Shown: one piece after another, positions 35,770 to 49,397 of the stretch | How positions within the stretch are numbered: the first letter of the stretch is position 1 | Layout: every line of letters starts with the position of its first letter | DNA from: Glossina fuscipes | Lineage: Eukaryota > Arthropoda > Insecta > Diptera > Glossinidae | Reading direction: 5' to 3' | Length of the DNA: 64,000 bases | Assembly: GCF_014805625.2 (NCBI RefSeq) | Contig: NW_023998531.1 | Location: forward strand, 732,611-796,610 | The notes under the pieces: model-generated | Told to the model about the DNA's origin: nothing | Database searches by the model: none | The model's input: the letters and a program-made list of their open reading frames with translations, nothing else | Position numbers and translations under genes: made by a program

Positions 35770-38700
35770 ATTGAACATTTGCATGGTAAGAAGATATAAT
35801 TTTTAATAATTCATGATGAATATTAATTCATAATAATGCCGAATTTTGACCATATAGGTCTATATATTTGAATACCACCGCACATAAGAATTCTCAGAAA
35901 ATGCCAAGATGTACGTGTCAAAAAGATCTGCTTGCTGTTTTACGATGAAAATTTGTTCAAGGTAGTAACTTGGTGTAACAATCAAGTGAGTGAAATCTAA
36001 ACCACATTCGCCTATCCCTTCGAACCCATTTCATATAAGATTGCTCGTCAATAGTAATCCCTCCAGAGAAAAGATTTTTAACATTCAATATTTTTTATGA
36101 GAATTCGTCCATATTAGCGATATACCAAAACAGGTAACGGTAGGATATTTGGACTACATAGGTCTATTTTTTAGAACCTACAAATTATATATATTCTTGA
36201 CTAGTGTCAAATTCGAAATCAACCTATGTTATAATAAAGTTTATCAGTATAAAAATTCTTGCTTCCCGTTATGAATGTAGCTGTAGAAAACCCGTGGTGT
36301 CGCTGAAGAATTAAACATGAACACCAATTGCGAAGACCCATTACCCCTAGGACATGAAAGGATGCGCTGTGAACTTAATGTTCACCCAGAATCCATTCAC
36401 TCTTTAGTAACAAGTCAATCACTACATATAAGTTTTCTCCGCGCTTCAACAGAGCGCAACAGGCAAGCGGACTGCTTCAAGATCTTACGTTGGCTACCCG
36501 TGTATGTATATATAATCGCGTCTTCGATTCGAATCTTTCTTCTAGATTGTGGTTACCCAATGCAAACACCGCAAGTGGTTACCGCTCTAAGAAAGGAAAT
36601 GAATCCTCATGGACAGTATTTTATGGATGTATTTCTATGATTTAAAAGGAGTTATTGTTATCTAAAATTATTCGGTTAAAAGGTGCTACCTATGCATTTA
36701 TGAACGAACTCTGCAATTTTTACATTTCGATAAGGCATTCATATAATGTATATACATTGTTTAAAATTCCTCTCATGTCATACTTAATTTTATTACTTGT
36801 AAAAATTTCCTTGTATTTCAAATTTATTTTTCAATTTAAAGTTGCGTATATTCCCTAACACAAAATATAATTTCCTTTAGATATTTACAGTAACGTTTGT
36901 TGTGTGGTTACGTGGTTTTCATCATCATCAACATTTTATCAGTTTCCTTTGTATTGAACAATTTGTTCCATTGATTGTATTGACTTTGTGGGTTTAACAA
37001 TTTGAAAAAGGATGCTTATATAGAGTTTTAGAACGTTTGCAAACAATAGCAAGAAACTTCAAAGAGAATAACATGTAAACGGTTTGGAAATGAACACGCC
37101 GTCGTTGGATTTAAATTGTTGAAAAATCCTTAAAATTTAGTATAAAAGTTTACATGAAGCAAACTTTCACAGATTCTATTAGCGTTACTACTGTTATATA
37201 TACACATATATATCGATTACTTAGTACAAATACATTAATTTATTTATTATATCATAAACATATATATTCATTTAAATTGTCAATTGTATAAATAAAAATT
37301 CAAAAAATTTGTAAAATGCTAAAGTCAATCAATATAATTCAAGAAAAGTAAATAGTGTTAATCAATACAACACTAAGTCTAGTATTTTTAAATGGTTTCT
37401 CATGTTATAATTTATAAGTATAGAAAAAGAAAATGTTATCCATACGTGTAATGCAACAATCTCTAATAGCCATATTCGTGAAAGAATACGTAGAACATAA
37501 AAGATTATAATGTAATGCTAGAGTCATAACAAATGACAATTCTTCCTGCTACTATCCATTATCGGTGCAGTAAATATTGGATTTTATCTTTGGTAACTTT
37601 GAGAAATTTAGTAAACAATATGTTATAAGTAAACCTTTGACTCACTATATCAATAATTCGTATTAATAAAAATTAGATTCAATAAATTTGTTATGTACGC
37701 CCAAAAGCGTGCTAAATATTTGTTTGTAGGATGTCCAAATAAAATCAGCACCCGGTCTATAAAAAGGTATGCCCTGACCTATGTGTTATTCTATACTTTC
37801 CTCTAATATCTTTTATGCCCCAAAAAAATTTTATTCCCAAGGTTTTCACAAAATTTCATCGTTTAAGTAAGTCTACCGGAATAATTTTTACATAGAGTTT
37901 TTATCAGGCTCTTAGGAAAGATTACAACGAGATTTAGATCAAGTCGCTGTGAGTTATTATGTACGCTCATTGTAGGATGCTTGTGTATCGTACTTGTTTT
38001 TCCATTAAAGCTATGAATGACTGTAAAATGGGAGGAGTAAAGACACTTGATCTATGGGCAGCAATTAAGTGCATATGTGCCGACTTTCAGTTTTAGCTCT
38101 ATTCAGTAGCAAATAACAGACAACAGCCGATTAAGCAGATAGAAAGGCGGATGGACTTTAGTTTGTGTACTTAATGCTTAAGAAGGGTATCTCTACTTCA
38201 TACCTTCCGTAATGACATATAAATGCGATAAGAAACCTTCTACACCACCAGCTTTTTATTTTTGTATTAATTGAAGTTTAATCTCTTCTCTCTACATTCG
38301 CCATATTCAAATAAATTTTGGCATTTTTCGCAAGTTGTGTTAAATAAAATTTATAATAATTTTCTCATGCTCAAAGAATCCTGAACAAGAAAACATATTC
38401 TTTCTAGCGCCAGCAGAAATCCTTCGAGTATTTACTGAAGAATTTACTAAAATATATTCTTTCGTTGCTGGGCAAGTAAATAAGAAAAGTGGTCAAAAAG
38501 AATTTCTCCCATCCATTCACATTGCATAATGGAAGCATTAGACATTTTCTTGCGCTTTGTAAAGATTACTTTTGAAAGCTTTGCAATCCTGATAAACAAG
38601 CTGAAAACGATTTTTAATGACCTTTAACTCGTTTTTAAGTGATACTTGAAAACCTTTTGTGCTAAGAAAGAAGAAAGGAACCTTTATAAATATGCATCTT

Positions 38701-38940
38701 TTTGGGGTCAGTAAATGTAATCAGGAGAAATAATAGTGTATTAAACTTTTGCAATCTTTCAAAAATTTTCCTACTTTTTTAGGTATATTAGCGTTCAAAT
38801 ATCTTAATTATGCAATAACTTCATAAATAACTTAAAAGTTCCCCACAATATGAAGCCTTCAGTTTTATGTATGCTTTACATAATTTAATCCAAATATTAA
38901 GAAATAGTATAGGAAACATGAAAAAAAGCACACCCAATTC
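35770..38940. other. AT-rich stretch up to the assembly gap
   Basis: A 107-codon ATG frame at 36317-36640 has mixed composition but no recognisable motif. TATATA tracts lie near 37195-37215 and 37255-37265. Nothing else is recognised. Confidence 0.45.
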
Positions 38941-38942
38941 GA

Positions 38943-39342
38943 NNNNNNNNNNNNNNNNNNNNNNNNNNNNNNNNNNNNNNNNNNNNNNNNNNNNNNNNNN
39001 NNNNNNNNNNNNNNNNNNNNNNNNNNNNNNNNNNNNNNNNNNNNNNNNNNNNNNNNNNNNNNNNNNNNNNNNNNNNNNNNNNNNNNNNNNNNNNNNNNNN
39101 NNNNNNNNNNNNNNNNNNNNNNNNNNNNNNNNNNNNNNNNNNNNNNNNNNNNNNNNNNNNNNNNNNNNNNNNNNNNNNNNNNNNNNNNNNNNNNNNNNNN
39201 NNNNNNNNNNNNNNNNNNNNNNNNNNNNNNNNNNNNNNNNNNNNNNNNNNNNNNNNNNNNNNNNNNNNNNNNNNNNNNNNNNNNNNNNNNNNNNNNNNNN
39301 NNNNNNNNNNNNNNNNNNNNNNNNNNNNNNNNNNNNNNNNNN
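38943..39342. other. assembly gap (400 Ns)
   Basis: Exactly 400 consecutive N characters. The round number suggests an estimated or placeholder length. Apparent open frames across it are artefacts. Confidence 1.
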
Positions 39343-39367
39343 ATTCAATTCATTAGTCTAAAATTAA

Positions 39368-39389
39368 AATAATAATAATAATAATAATA
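39368..39389 (+). repeat. AAT microsatellite beside the gap
   Basis: About seven AAT units lie just right of the gap and may have contributed to the assembly break. Confidence 0.85.
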
Positions 39390-39399
39390 GAAATAGTTA

Positions 39400-41560
39400 A
39401 TTGAAAGATACATAACCAGCGGTCTGCATTACCGTCCACACAAACGATTGGCTCTCCTAGCTTCTAAAAACTGTGTTATGTACACATCAGCGGGATAGGC
39501 TACACTATTACGTAAAGCTAAAGAGTAACACTTTTGCATGAAAATATTACAACTTTAGAATTGTTCACGCCGTCAGCAACGCCGTTTTTTAGGAACGCTA
39601 AAGATAAAGATGTTAAAGATAAATCTGTGTCTTTAGTAGAGGCATGTAATTTCGATCAGTGTAAAACTTCAAAGAAATAAATACATATTTGTGGCCAAAA
39701 TTTTACAAGCCGTGAAGATACGGCTGACAAATGGGGCTCAGAGTTAGAAATGGAATGGCGTTGCTTTCTTGCAAATAAGTAATAACGAAAAAAGTGTCCG
39801 AAAACAATCTAAGGCTAACATCGACCTGAAATTTGCCAGTATCACATACAATTTCAATGATCAGTCAAATTATTCGCCTACAATTGTCGAAATACTTTAT
39901 TATTTATGTATGTATGCACATACTTTTATGAGACATTTTAGAGATACTCAAAATCTTCCAGGGTATAGATCTTATACCCCATTTGGAAGGCTTTAATTTC
40001 CCTTACGTTAGGTGGTTTTTCTCAATAAACATTGAGAAATAGAAAACTACGTTTACCACATGGCGTTTTAGGGGCTTTTTGGTGTGTTTTCGAATCCGAA
40101 ACTTTACTTAAATTCAACTTCACATAATTTTTTAAATCTTCTTAGAATATACATTTTCAAGTCGTCACTTACACACACAAGCACACAGAAGATTACTTAT
40201 GCACTTCCTTAGTAATCACACATGTTCACATATAAGTGCATATTTGCAGTGTCAGTTCATGAAACTTATTTACGTCTGTGAGGTAAAGAACTGTGCTTAC
40301 CATTTATAGTAAAATGTGAGCGTATATGAAATATTTTCAAAAGGTTATTGTTCAAAATAGAATGTGTAAATGTAAGCATGAGAAAGTTGTTCTTATTTCC
40401 ATTGATGCTTATATGCCGAAGTTACTCAGCACAAATTTCCCCAACTAACGCTATAAAACATGAAAATATCTTATCTAACTGCAAAAGGATAACCTAACAC
40501 GTTGTGTACTATAAAGAAAAACGAATAGAAAAAATACCTTCTGTCAACTGTCAGCTGTCAAGCAAAAAGTGCAATATTGTTAGAAAGAGTTCTTTGGAAA
40601 GGATATTTGAATATTTATATAAATATTATATAAAAAAGACATCAATAATCCTAACATCCTCAAGAAAGAAAATTATAACTAAGGAGCAGTTAATCGAAAT
40701 GATAGTTTATCCGACGTTACCTATAACTACAGGTTTCCGCATGCAGCTCTTTAAAGAAATTATTTATTTATTCCTTTTTTTAAATAAAATTTCGAAAGGA
40801 TTTCATGAACTCAGCTATCTGTGAAAACAAGTCCACTATTATACATTATTTGTGCTGTTTTATCGTTTTAACCTCCCTTCGCCCGTTAATCGTAGAAGTA
40901 ACAGCAACTTGCCTTATAAAGTTTTAGTCGGTGTAGGAAAACGTATTTGCATTGCCGGACAACTTATTCTAAATAATTGATAACATTTTCTGTGAGTATG
41001 TTTGTACGAGTGCAGTAATGTTGGTTGAATAAACTATAAGAAAGAAGCAATAAATTTTTGTGTTCTATTATTAAATATTCTAAAGTTTATTCATAATAAA
41101 TGTTAGTTATATCAGAGACAAGCTAAAGTATAGATATTACACCCACGCACTAGCTTTTAAAATTTTATTTTATTTATACTGAACACTATCACCAGTTGTG
41201 ATTTAACAAAAAAAGACATTTAAATTCCTTTTTCGTGCTATGTGCAGACTTATGTACGCTATATGTTTTAATTCATAACCAACTAAATCCTCGAAATTTT
41301 ATTATCAGCTATTAAGTAAAAGCGAAGTAGAAAAGTGTGCAAACAGTATTCCTTTACGGAATTTTCGGTTGTGTACATTTTGTAAAAAGTATAAGGAGCT
41401 GCTATTGTAATAAACAAGTAAGAAAGTTTTATTCAGTGGGGGCCGACTTTCGCATACCAAGCTATTTCGTTTAACACCCACATTGCTTTTATCAATAAAA
41501 AAAAATTACTCGTGGTGTCTACCATTTTCTTTTTAGAAATAACCCATTTTTAGGCAGATA
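39400..41560. other. AT-rich stretch without recognised gene
   Basis: A 106-codon frame at 40504-40824 has lysine-rich, low-complexity composition and no motif (its first codon is GTG). No RNA gene was seen. Confidence 0.45.
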
Positions 41561-41564
41561 GTAC

Positions 41565-42010
41565 GTCTTGATTTGAAGAATGTACAAAATAGTTGTAAAC
41601 ATACTCTCTTACTTACCTTATGGTTAATAAGCATGAAGCCTCAAAGATTCACAAATTTTTATTAAGAAAAATTGAGTTATGTTCAGTTTACGCTCTGCTG
41701 CGGCCTTCTGTTGTGGCGAATTTTGCCCATTTTCATTATTAACCCGCATGCAAAAACATCCAATGTTTCTACCAAATTTGAATATTATCTATATTTTCAT
41801 TTTTGCGACCAGGAGTGTGCCAACAATACAATTTCACTTCTCGAGCTTTTTCCTCCAACGAATTATGTCATACACGTACTTATTTTTCGCACACATTCTA
41901 ACGTTGGTCATACGCAACACTTTCATCGACTCCGTGAGCAAGATTTTTGTAGAAGTAAAAAACTGTATGCAAGGAACGGATTGCACCAAAACGCCGCGCT
42001 TCCAACTAAA
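41565..42010 (+). repeat. dispersed repeat copy
   Basis: TGTACAAAATAGTTGTAAACATACTC and CATGAAGCCTCAAA at 41580-41650 match 51418-51470 in order and wording. From 41680 it matches the repeat at 2118-2400 (CTGCTGCGG, TTTTGCCCATTTTCA, CCAATGTTTCTACCAAA, TTTTTGCGACCAGGAG). Two overlapping open frames of 115 codons (41672-42019 and 41679-42026) are by-products of this repeat. I do not treat them as genes. Confidence 0.55.
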
Positions 42011-42014
42011 TTTA

Positions 42015-45000
42015 GTTAAGCATTGATTTAGAAAGCAACAAGAAATAAGTCTGTTCAGTTTCAATTAATTGTTCTAACCAACCAGACATATATCGTACGT
42101 ATTTAAAACATGCATCACAACACGTAGCGTACATACTTCGAAACAATTCTTTGTACAAATCGAAATTAAATCCTACTTAGAATCTTACTTCGTTTAGCAG
42201 CCATATTTTAATGTATAATGGTGGATGAAGTAGCGCGTAATGAGCAACCAGTTTCTTCTCCTTTCTTGAGAAAAACTCTGCTAGAATAATTTATGTATTT
42301 ATATGTAATCTAACGGCCCTATTGTGGTGTCGCGCCCGGTGTTTCGACATATATAAAACGACATGTTTCCTTGGCATAATTTGAGTGACTTAGTGTCAAA
42401 TAGGGTACACAATATCAAAATTTGTTATGGAACAAAATTGTAAGGTCATAAAAAGCACATACCAAGAGAGTGACATGCGATGTCTCTGTGTTGCTCAGGA
42501 TCGTTGTAAGTTTATACTTATGTTTATACTTTTACTTACTTTATGTTTATGCTTACGCATGATTTCATAATACTATGTTTATTCTGAATTAGTTAAAGTA
42601 ACGCATGCTATAGTGGCAAAGACAAAAAAAATAATCAAATGTAAGTTATTCAAGGAAATATAGACAATACAAGAGACAAGGAATACAACATGGAATGTCA
42701 ATCGTAAGTAATAAAAAGAAGCACAAATACAGCGCATACATAATTCCAATCACCTTTGTAGAGTCTACCCTTCGATTCCATAGAATACGAATGGTCGTTT
42801 AGAGGATTTCTATGATCTGGCGACCGACACACCTTACTTTGGGACCGATTTGATGAAGAAAATTGTTTTAAATGGAACGAAATAAGTTTGGAAGAATAAA
42901 AAGTGCGAGTATATAGGGATTTTTTGGACAATTTTGTATTTAAAAATTTTTTTATACGAACAATACTTACGCTTTGTGGCGAATATTTTATAAATAAAGT
43001 TATAAAGTGTTAATAAAAAAGTGTTGCTAAACTTATAATTGATTTAATGAAAGTTTAAAAAATAAAGGTGAACATAGTTCTGTAAAACCGAACGTGAATT
43101 TGTTTAGCTTTTTTGTCCACTAAAATATTTTTCATTTTTCAATGGTGGACGGAGAAGCCTTCTAAGTCCAACCATATCCTAATTCGAACTAATTAATAGA
43201 GCTGGTTAATGCGTTCGCAGTTCTTTGCTAGTCAAATTCGTATGTGTCTTCACAACCTTTTAATTTTTGCATTTTCAAAATATGCGTTTTGTGAAAACTT
43301 TTGTTGAGTTTCTAAAAAATTATACAAAATTTGTTATCTGTTTTTTAATGTAAATTTTAATTGTTAAAAAAAGTGAAGGTATGTAAGCATTGTTTTACAA
43401 CGAACTTACCTTTTTCACTTATTTGGTAAGTTTTTCGATAACATACGTAACTCACTTAATCGTTAGAATTTAACCATAATTTTCAATTTTCTGTCATAAG
43501 ATTTCCATGTAGTGGGTATTTAAAACAAACATTGAAAAACATTTTTCTTTTTATTTATATATCATTATCATGCCAGTGTAATTTTCATTGTATGCAAAAC
43601 CATGCAAAATGCATATTTTTGTATCAAGGATAACATACATTTTTTCATATTATATCTTATCATTCTTCTTCTTTTTCGTATCAGCTATCAATATATGTAC
43701 GCATGCAATTTGGGAATGGCTCTATTTTAAACTTTATTAGTGAAAGGTTTCTAGTTATGTTAACGCGTAAAAATACAAAAGAAATACATTATTAATTTTG
43801 CTAAAGTTGACTCGGGCAAAAGTAGAAAAAACAAGTCGCATTGTAGAAAGCGACCGCATTAATGAAAGCTCTTGTTATTAGAAATTGCATCTTTTTCTCC
43901 TCTACTCTCTTTTAAATTTTAAAAGTACGATTGTATTGGAGAGTGGAAGAAATCTCTTTCATATCAATATTTCTTGAGCAGAAGATAATTATGTGAATTT
44001 GAAAAATATACGCAAGGTATTTTAAATAGCAGTCTGCAGCAGTTTGTAGAAATATTCTGAGTTTTTAACTATTCTTAAATCTTATGGAAATATAAGGTGC
44101 TTGCACCAAGACATCATTACGAAAATATGGGTCGAACACCATTATGTTTTTTAACTTATCTTTATTAATAAACAGAAATTTTTACAATACTCAAATTTAT
44201 TGTAAAGAGCGAAATTATTACATCTGCTGTCGATTTATGGCGAATTAATAGATTTGTCCTTCCCTATATGGTAATTCGATATAGTCATTAGAGATCTTAT
44301 AAGGTATATTTACTCATGATTAACGTGGGATTGCTGGTCCTGTTGCCGTCTGCCCATATATTTGAACAGTTTGTTATAAGAAGGATCGAGTAAAACATTC
44401 TCTAAGTAAGTCACTTGAAAATGTGCGCAATTTGGCTACAATCATATTAGCAATAATCGAAAAAACACACTCAAAATTCATAGAGACCTTTCTAAGTATA
44501 ACTATATTGGAGACACGTCCTTATTTCCAGTGAAATATGGGTTCAGTTTGCCTACAAACGCACGGACAAGAGGCAGGGATGTTAATTTACAAGTACATGC
44601 CATGGCCTATAAAGCCAAAATCCAGTTCATTACAGTTAATTAATTTTCCCACAAAATAAATTCCTTAGACAGGGAAAAACTAAGTGGACATTCGCCGCGT
44701 GTCATGCAGCTGCCGGCCGGCGAAAAAGATTAGCGGAACAGCAGGTTAACGAATGAACTTAGGTAATAGTAATATGCTTGTAAAAATGCATGTAAATAGA
44801 GTATTTGCGGAACGCAGAGTTAGTCGAAAAAGAATATTTGAGTTGAGAAGTCTAGAGTATTGCCAAGAAGAAATTGTGAATAATCCTACTTCTTTTGAAA
44901 TAAAGAACAAAGTACCACTGAAATGTGACTTTGAGGATAGTCTAGTTTGAATATAAAATTTCCAGGAAATTTATTCAAAAATCATTTACAGGAACTTATA

Positions 45001-45700
45001 TTAACAACGTTTCAATTCTCGTTCCGGTCTTATCTGGCTTATATACCCTTTTACAAGGAAGCCTTTACCTAAATTCTGTTAGTCGGTTTTCCGTTAAATT
45101 TCTGCCAATGTCTTGTGCAATCGTCAGCTGCATGGTATGGGTAACACGCCATGAATGAATGTTTATTTGGTTTTTACTTCTTTCAGAATTTTTTATCTTA
45201 TCTTAATCTACTAATTTTCATGGAAACTCATATCATCCAATATGGCGTTTTCGTAACAATATTATATAAAGGAGAGCGCAACAAAGATACGGGTGGACCA
45301 AATGAGGCGCTAATAATTAACAAAATATCTTGCAATTCTAACGTAATCGTTTGGAATGGTAAATGTGAAATGTAGTCTTTTAAACGGTCCGATAATTTTT
45401 ACCTTGACTTTTTTAATGTTTTTTGATTTGTTGCCTATTAAGGGTGCTTTCTTGGTCGCCGGCCTTTAATTACAGAAACCAATTGTTATTGCAAAAAAAA
45501 ATAAGATTAGAAAGATATTCTTGTGGTGTTGACCTTTTTGTTTCTATTGTTATCTTTAAGATTACTGTCATTTTAATCAAGATTATTGGGTTTTGCAGGT
45601 TACATTCACATCCTTTGTGCCTTCCGTTAGCATCGACGAGCTATGTCGTAATATTTTCCATGTGCTAGCTCCGACAAAATAAAGCTCCTTCTTTAAAAGG
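42015..45700. other. AT-rich stretch without recognised gene
   Basis: A TATATAAAA box lies near 42349 after a CGCGCCCGGTG patch. A palindromic GCCGGCCGGC lies in a small GC-rich island near 44711-44722. No protein or RNA gene is recognised. Confidence 0.45.
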
Positions 45701-45726
45701 CCTTTTCCCTGCCTACTATTATTCTA

Positions 45727-46787
45727 CCGAAGAATTAGATACATTTTGTGGCAAACTCCAAAGGGCGCTTCAGAGACACTAAAAAGTACATACATGCATT
45801 TCTTATATGTAGGAAATTCGAATTTCGTTTAGGCAAGTGATATTGCCTGCAGTACACAGTCCAGGGACGAGAACATCGGTTTGAAATTTGCTTTATTCTT
45901 GACCAGTATGAAATTCTGAATCGGCCTAGCTAGGTCAATCTGAGGCGGTCCTAATCGAAGAAGTGAGATATTGACATTGACATATTGCAGGTCCGCATTG
46001 AATATAAGCCAAATTAGTCAAAAGACCCGCCTAGCATAAACTGAGAATATCTCTTCTGTCCAAGCTTTTTCTCATTGGCTTCAACAGACACATTTCTAAA
46101 TTATTGATCAATGTTGAGATTAGGACCGCCATATGTAGTCGTGAATTGTAATTCGGAATCCATCACTTTATTGATCCTTGGTGCGAATGGCTGAACAAAG
46201 CTAAGGGCATCCTGAATCTCCAAATCACCGCAACGAAATTTATAATTCAAAAAACACATTGCTGTCCTTGCAAAAGGAATATTCGTTCCAAGCCCTCATG
46301 TATTTGGGAAAGGGCAATCTATTTTGCTTTCCGAAGAATAAGCGGCAAATGCATGAAAACATATACGTTCTTTCCTTCCGTGTGCTTGTGCTTAAAATTA
46401 TTTCATTAAACTTTGCATATGCTATGTAGAATTTGGACGAATTTCTTTTCAAGATATCGCCACATATGCCATCTTTCACTCTATACGTTTGATAATCGCA
46501 TAAATGCAAAGGCAATTGTGAACCTACTTTAAAATTTTGCAACAAAAGCATACTCAATGTTTTATCTGGAAATTATTCCATTTGCTGAATATCAAATCAT
46601 TAAAGCATCGCCAAAGCAAATGTCTCAAATTCGCATACGACATTAAGGACTTAATACACTTTCCCCTCCTGGCGTAAATATTTAGCAATACTAAGGAAAT
46701 TCTATCTGCGCATAAAATTTCCATGCCGAGCAACGTAACAATTCTGTTAAACATTAAATTTGTTGCTATTCGTTGAGTTGTATGCAT
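45727..46787 (-). pseudogene. coding-like minus-strand segment, family unknown
   Basis: Several long stop-poor segments follow one another on the minus strand. They include VGSQLPLHLCDYQTYRVKDG at about 46530-46470 (GC-richer than flanks), CGDLEIQDALSFVQPFAP near 46220, LGQKRYSQFMLGGSFD near 46050, and QIDLARPIQNFILVKNK near 45930. At least three stops and two frameshifts break them. Composition and collinearity suggest an eroded protein gene of 300 or more residues, either an old mobile-element or viral-type gene or a host pseudogene. I recognise no domain. The plus strand also reads fairly openly in places, so chance cannot be excluded. Confidence 0.25.
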
Positions 46788-46799
46788 GAACAGGACATC

Positions 46800-48030
46800 G
46801 TACTTTGTTTGCGCTTAAAAATTTTGAAATCATCGTAAAATTTATAAATATGCTTTATTGTGTTGGTGAAATATTGTGATATCCGCCTCTTTTCTTTTTT
46901 TGGAGAGATATTTTTATATACTCCTATTTTCGCAGAATATCAACTCTTTATAGAAGGCCATAATGGAAGTTGACATTGGCAGGCGGGTAAGCTTCCAATT
47001 TATGTAAACAGACGGACCGCATGTATAAAATAATGATAAGTAATACGAAGACAAAGCGCACTGTAAAGTTCGGATCGTTTTTAAGAGAACAGAGAGTAAA
47101 CAGTTTTAAACATTTAAAGAACTATTAAAAAATTATCAGATTTTTACATTAGATATTCTACTCCATTATTGTCGTGAATTGAAGAAGTTTTTTAAACTAT
47201 AACGAAGGGTATGTAGAAATGGCAGATAATCATGAGCCATAAAATTATGTAGATCTCTACTCAAGTGTTTATAGACCAATGCAAGATTGACTTGTACAGA
47301 TTGACAAGCGGGCGTGTTTCGGCCGTTAAGTTTAATGTTGTACTTGCTCTGCAGTACTTCAGGGTGCCACTTAGAACAGAGAACAACGAATAAGTGCAAA
47401 AATAAAACAAATAAAGAAAAAAGTTTGTAGAAATACAAGAAATCTTTTGTTTAATCTTCAAATCAAGCGTAACACTTCTAGCCTTTTTCCTATTTAAGTT
47501 GCAATTTTGCCTTATTGTTTCCAGCAAATTTCTATGCTGGGTTTTTTTCCAAGCATAAGAACTCATCGTCAGCTAAAAAATGTCGACATCACTAAATCCC
47601 TAAAGCAAATTGTGCTAACAACTGTGAAAGGTACTATAGCAAATAAAATAATTCTAAAGAATTTTTAGACGTTTGTCGGTCTGCCTGGCTTAAGCTGAGG
47701 AATATTTTGTCACACATGAACGTAAAATATCAAAATAAGAAAAGTTTTATTATGGTTAAAAAAATAATAATATTTCAAAAAGAAAAAGCTTTAGGAAAGC
47801 CTCGTATAAAAGAGTTTGTTCTTGTATAAAAAAGGTAGTTGTGCAAAATTTCGTTTACATTTTTTAAAATGACAAATAACAATGATACACTTTTCGGGAT
47901 TGCCTATTACAACCATTAAAATTAATTTGTTGTTCATTACAATCAATATCGGCGATGGTGCTGCTTACCTAAAGCATTGATAAGAGCTGAGTTGCGTCTC
48001 GAGTTCAGCTTGAACGGAAGGAATGCTAAA
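46800..48030. other. AT-rich stretch without recognised gene
   Basis: Two overlapping minus-strand frames (47166-47438 and 47261-47566) of 90-101 codons lack known motifs. Nothing else is recognised. Confidence 0.45.
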
Positions 48031-48039
48031 GGTTATAAC

Positions 48040-48190
48040 GAATAAAATTGAACTGAAGCGAATTGAACTAAATTGAAATAAACCTGCGTTAAGTTGAAAT
48101 ATAAAATAAGTCAAATTAAATTAAAATAAATTGAGTTGAAATTATTTGAGTTGTGCGATTAATTAATTGAATTCAATTACAATTAGTTTG
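48040..48190 (+). repeat. degenerate AATTGAA/AAATTAAA low-complexity tract
   Basis: Repeated variants of AATTGAAC, AAATTGAAAT and AAATTAAAAT fill about 150 bases, consistent with an eroded tandem repeat. Confidence 0.75.
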
Positions 48191-48699
48191 CTGTAATTAG
48201 GTTGCAGCTGGAAAAAGTGTACTCGGATGGTGAAATTTTTTTCTTAATAAAGGTCATGCTACAATTTTATTTTCTTGTGTACTGCGAAGTCGTCTGAAAG
48301 TAACTCCGAGCGTAATTCGAGAATGGCAAAAGATCTACTTCATCGTTTGATCACAAGACAAAAGTGGTTCGTGGCAGTTTTGTCTTCATCCTCGCCTTCT
48401 CACTCTCTTATCCAGAGGCCAAGATAATTTTCTGTTACTGTTGTTTTAAGAGCTACATAAATAATTCAAGTATCAATAATGTAAATGAATACTCGACCAT
48501 AGCATATACAATTCATTCTAATTTGAAGAATTTGAAGTTAATTGAGGTATCGTAAGCTGACAACCTAAAAATTTGAAGGCTTAAAGATGCAGTAATAATT
48601 AATTATTAGGTAGATAAAAGCAACCATACTGCAATTTAATAATGTGGATGAACTGTTGCTACATATTGTACGATTGATGATGTATTAAGTGTGTATTAA

Positions 48700-49320
48700 A
48701 AGGAACTAGGGCAGTCCCACTTTTTATTACATGAACCGATTCAGACAAATTTTCAATTTAAATTCAATCGATTTTATCTTTAGTGACGCTTTAATAAGAG
48801 AAAAAAATTATCTCCTTATGTTTAACATTGTAATAATCGTGTTAAGCGTGCTCGTTTGTCTGCCCGTTCGTCCGTCTGTGTGCTTGTTGCCTGCTCATAT
48901 GCACTTATGTTCACCAACCTGGAACGCAATTTTGAACATCGGCGTGTTTTGGCCCAAGGTCGAATGCAACATTAATTAATTGTGTGAAGTGAAGTCGTCT
49001 AGGAAGCTTAACGATCGGCAAAGGCCAAATCCTATGTTTTTTGTTGCTTTTTTTTAAGTACTATTCATTAAATGCATTTTTTTTATACCCACAGCCGAAG
49101 CGAAATCAATACTCTTGATAGGCATAAAATTCGGAACTGTTGTAGGCATGTCCTCCTGTCCGTATGTGTAATATCTCTTGCCACCATTTCTCTGACCAAC
49201 TTGAAATTTGACAGAAAGATTTCAATTTTTCCAAGTAGACTCATATTGAAAATACGACAAATCGGTCTGAGGACACGCCCATAGTAGCATATAAATTGAC
49301 AACAGGTTTGTTTCAAAAAG
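48700..49320 (-). repeat. dispersed repeat copies
   Basis: At 48853-48888, CGTTTGTCTGCCCGTTCGTCCGTCTGTGTG. At 49083-49300, the reverse complement of the family at 2118-2400: GTCCTCCTGTCCGTATGTG, AATTTGACAGAAAGATTTC, GAAAATACGACAAATCGGTCTGAGGACACGCCC. The first part may be a separate fragment. It lies just upstream of the truncated mariner. Confidence 0.55.
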
Positions 49321-49397
49321 GAAAAAAATCGTTTTCTCCTCGTTATTCACAGACTACAGCAGATAGAAAACCAGGTGCGACTGTCGAATGTTTTATA

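Noticed and set aside
38821..39361. Long open frames on both strands across the gap
   Set aside because: They exist only because Ns contain no stops.
41672..42026. Two overlapping 115-codon frames
   Set aside because: They lie wholly inside a dispersed repeat copy whose other copies do not preserve these frames.
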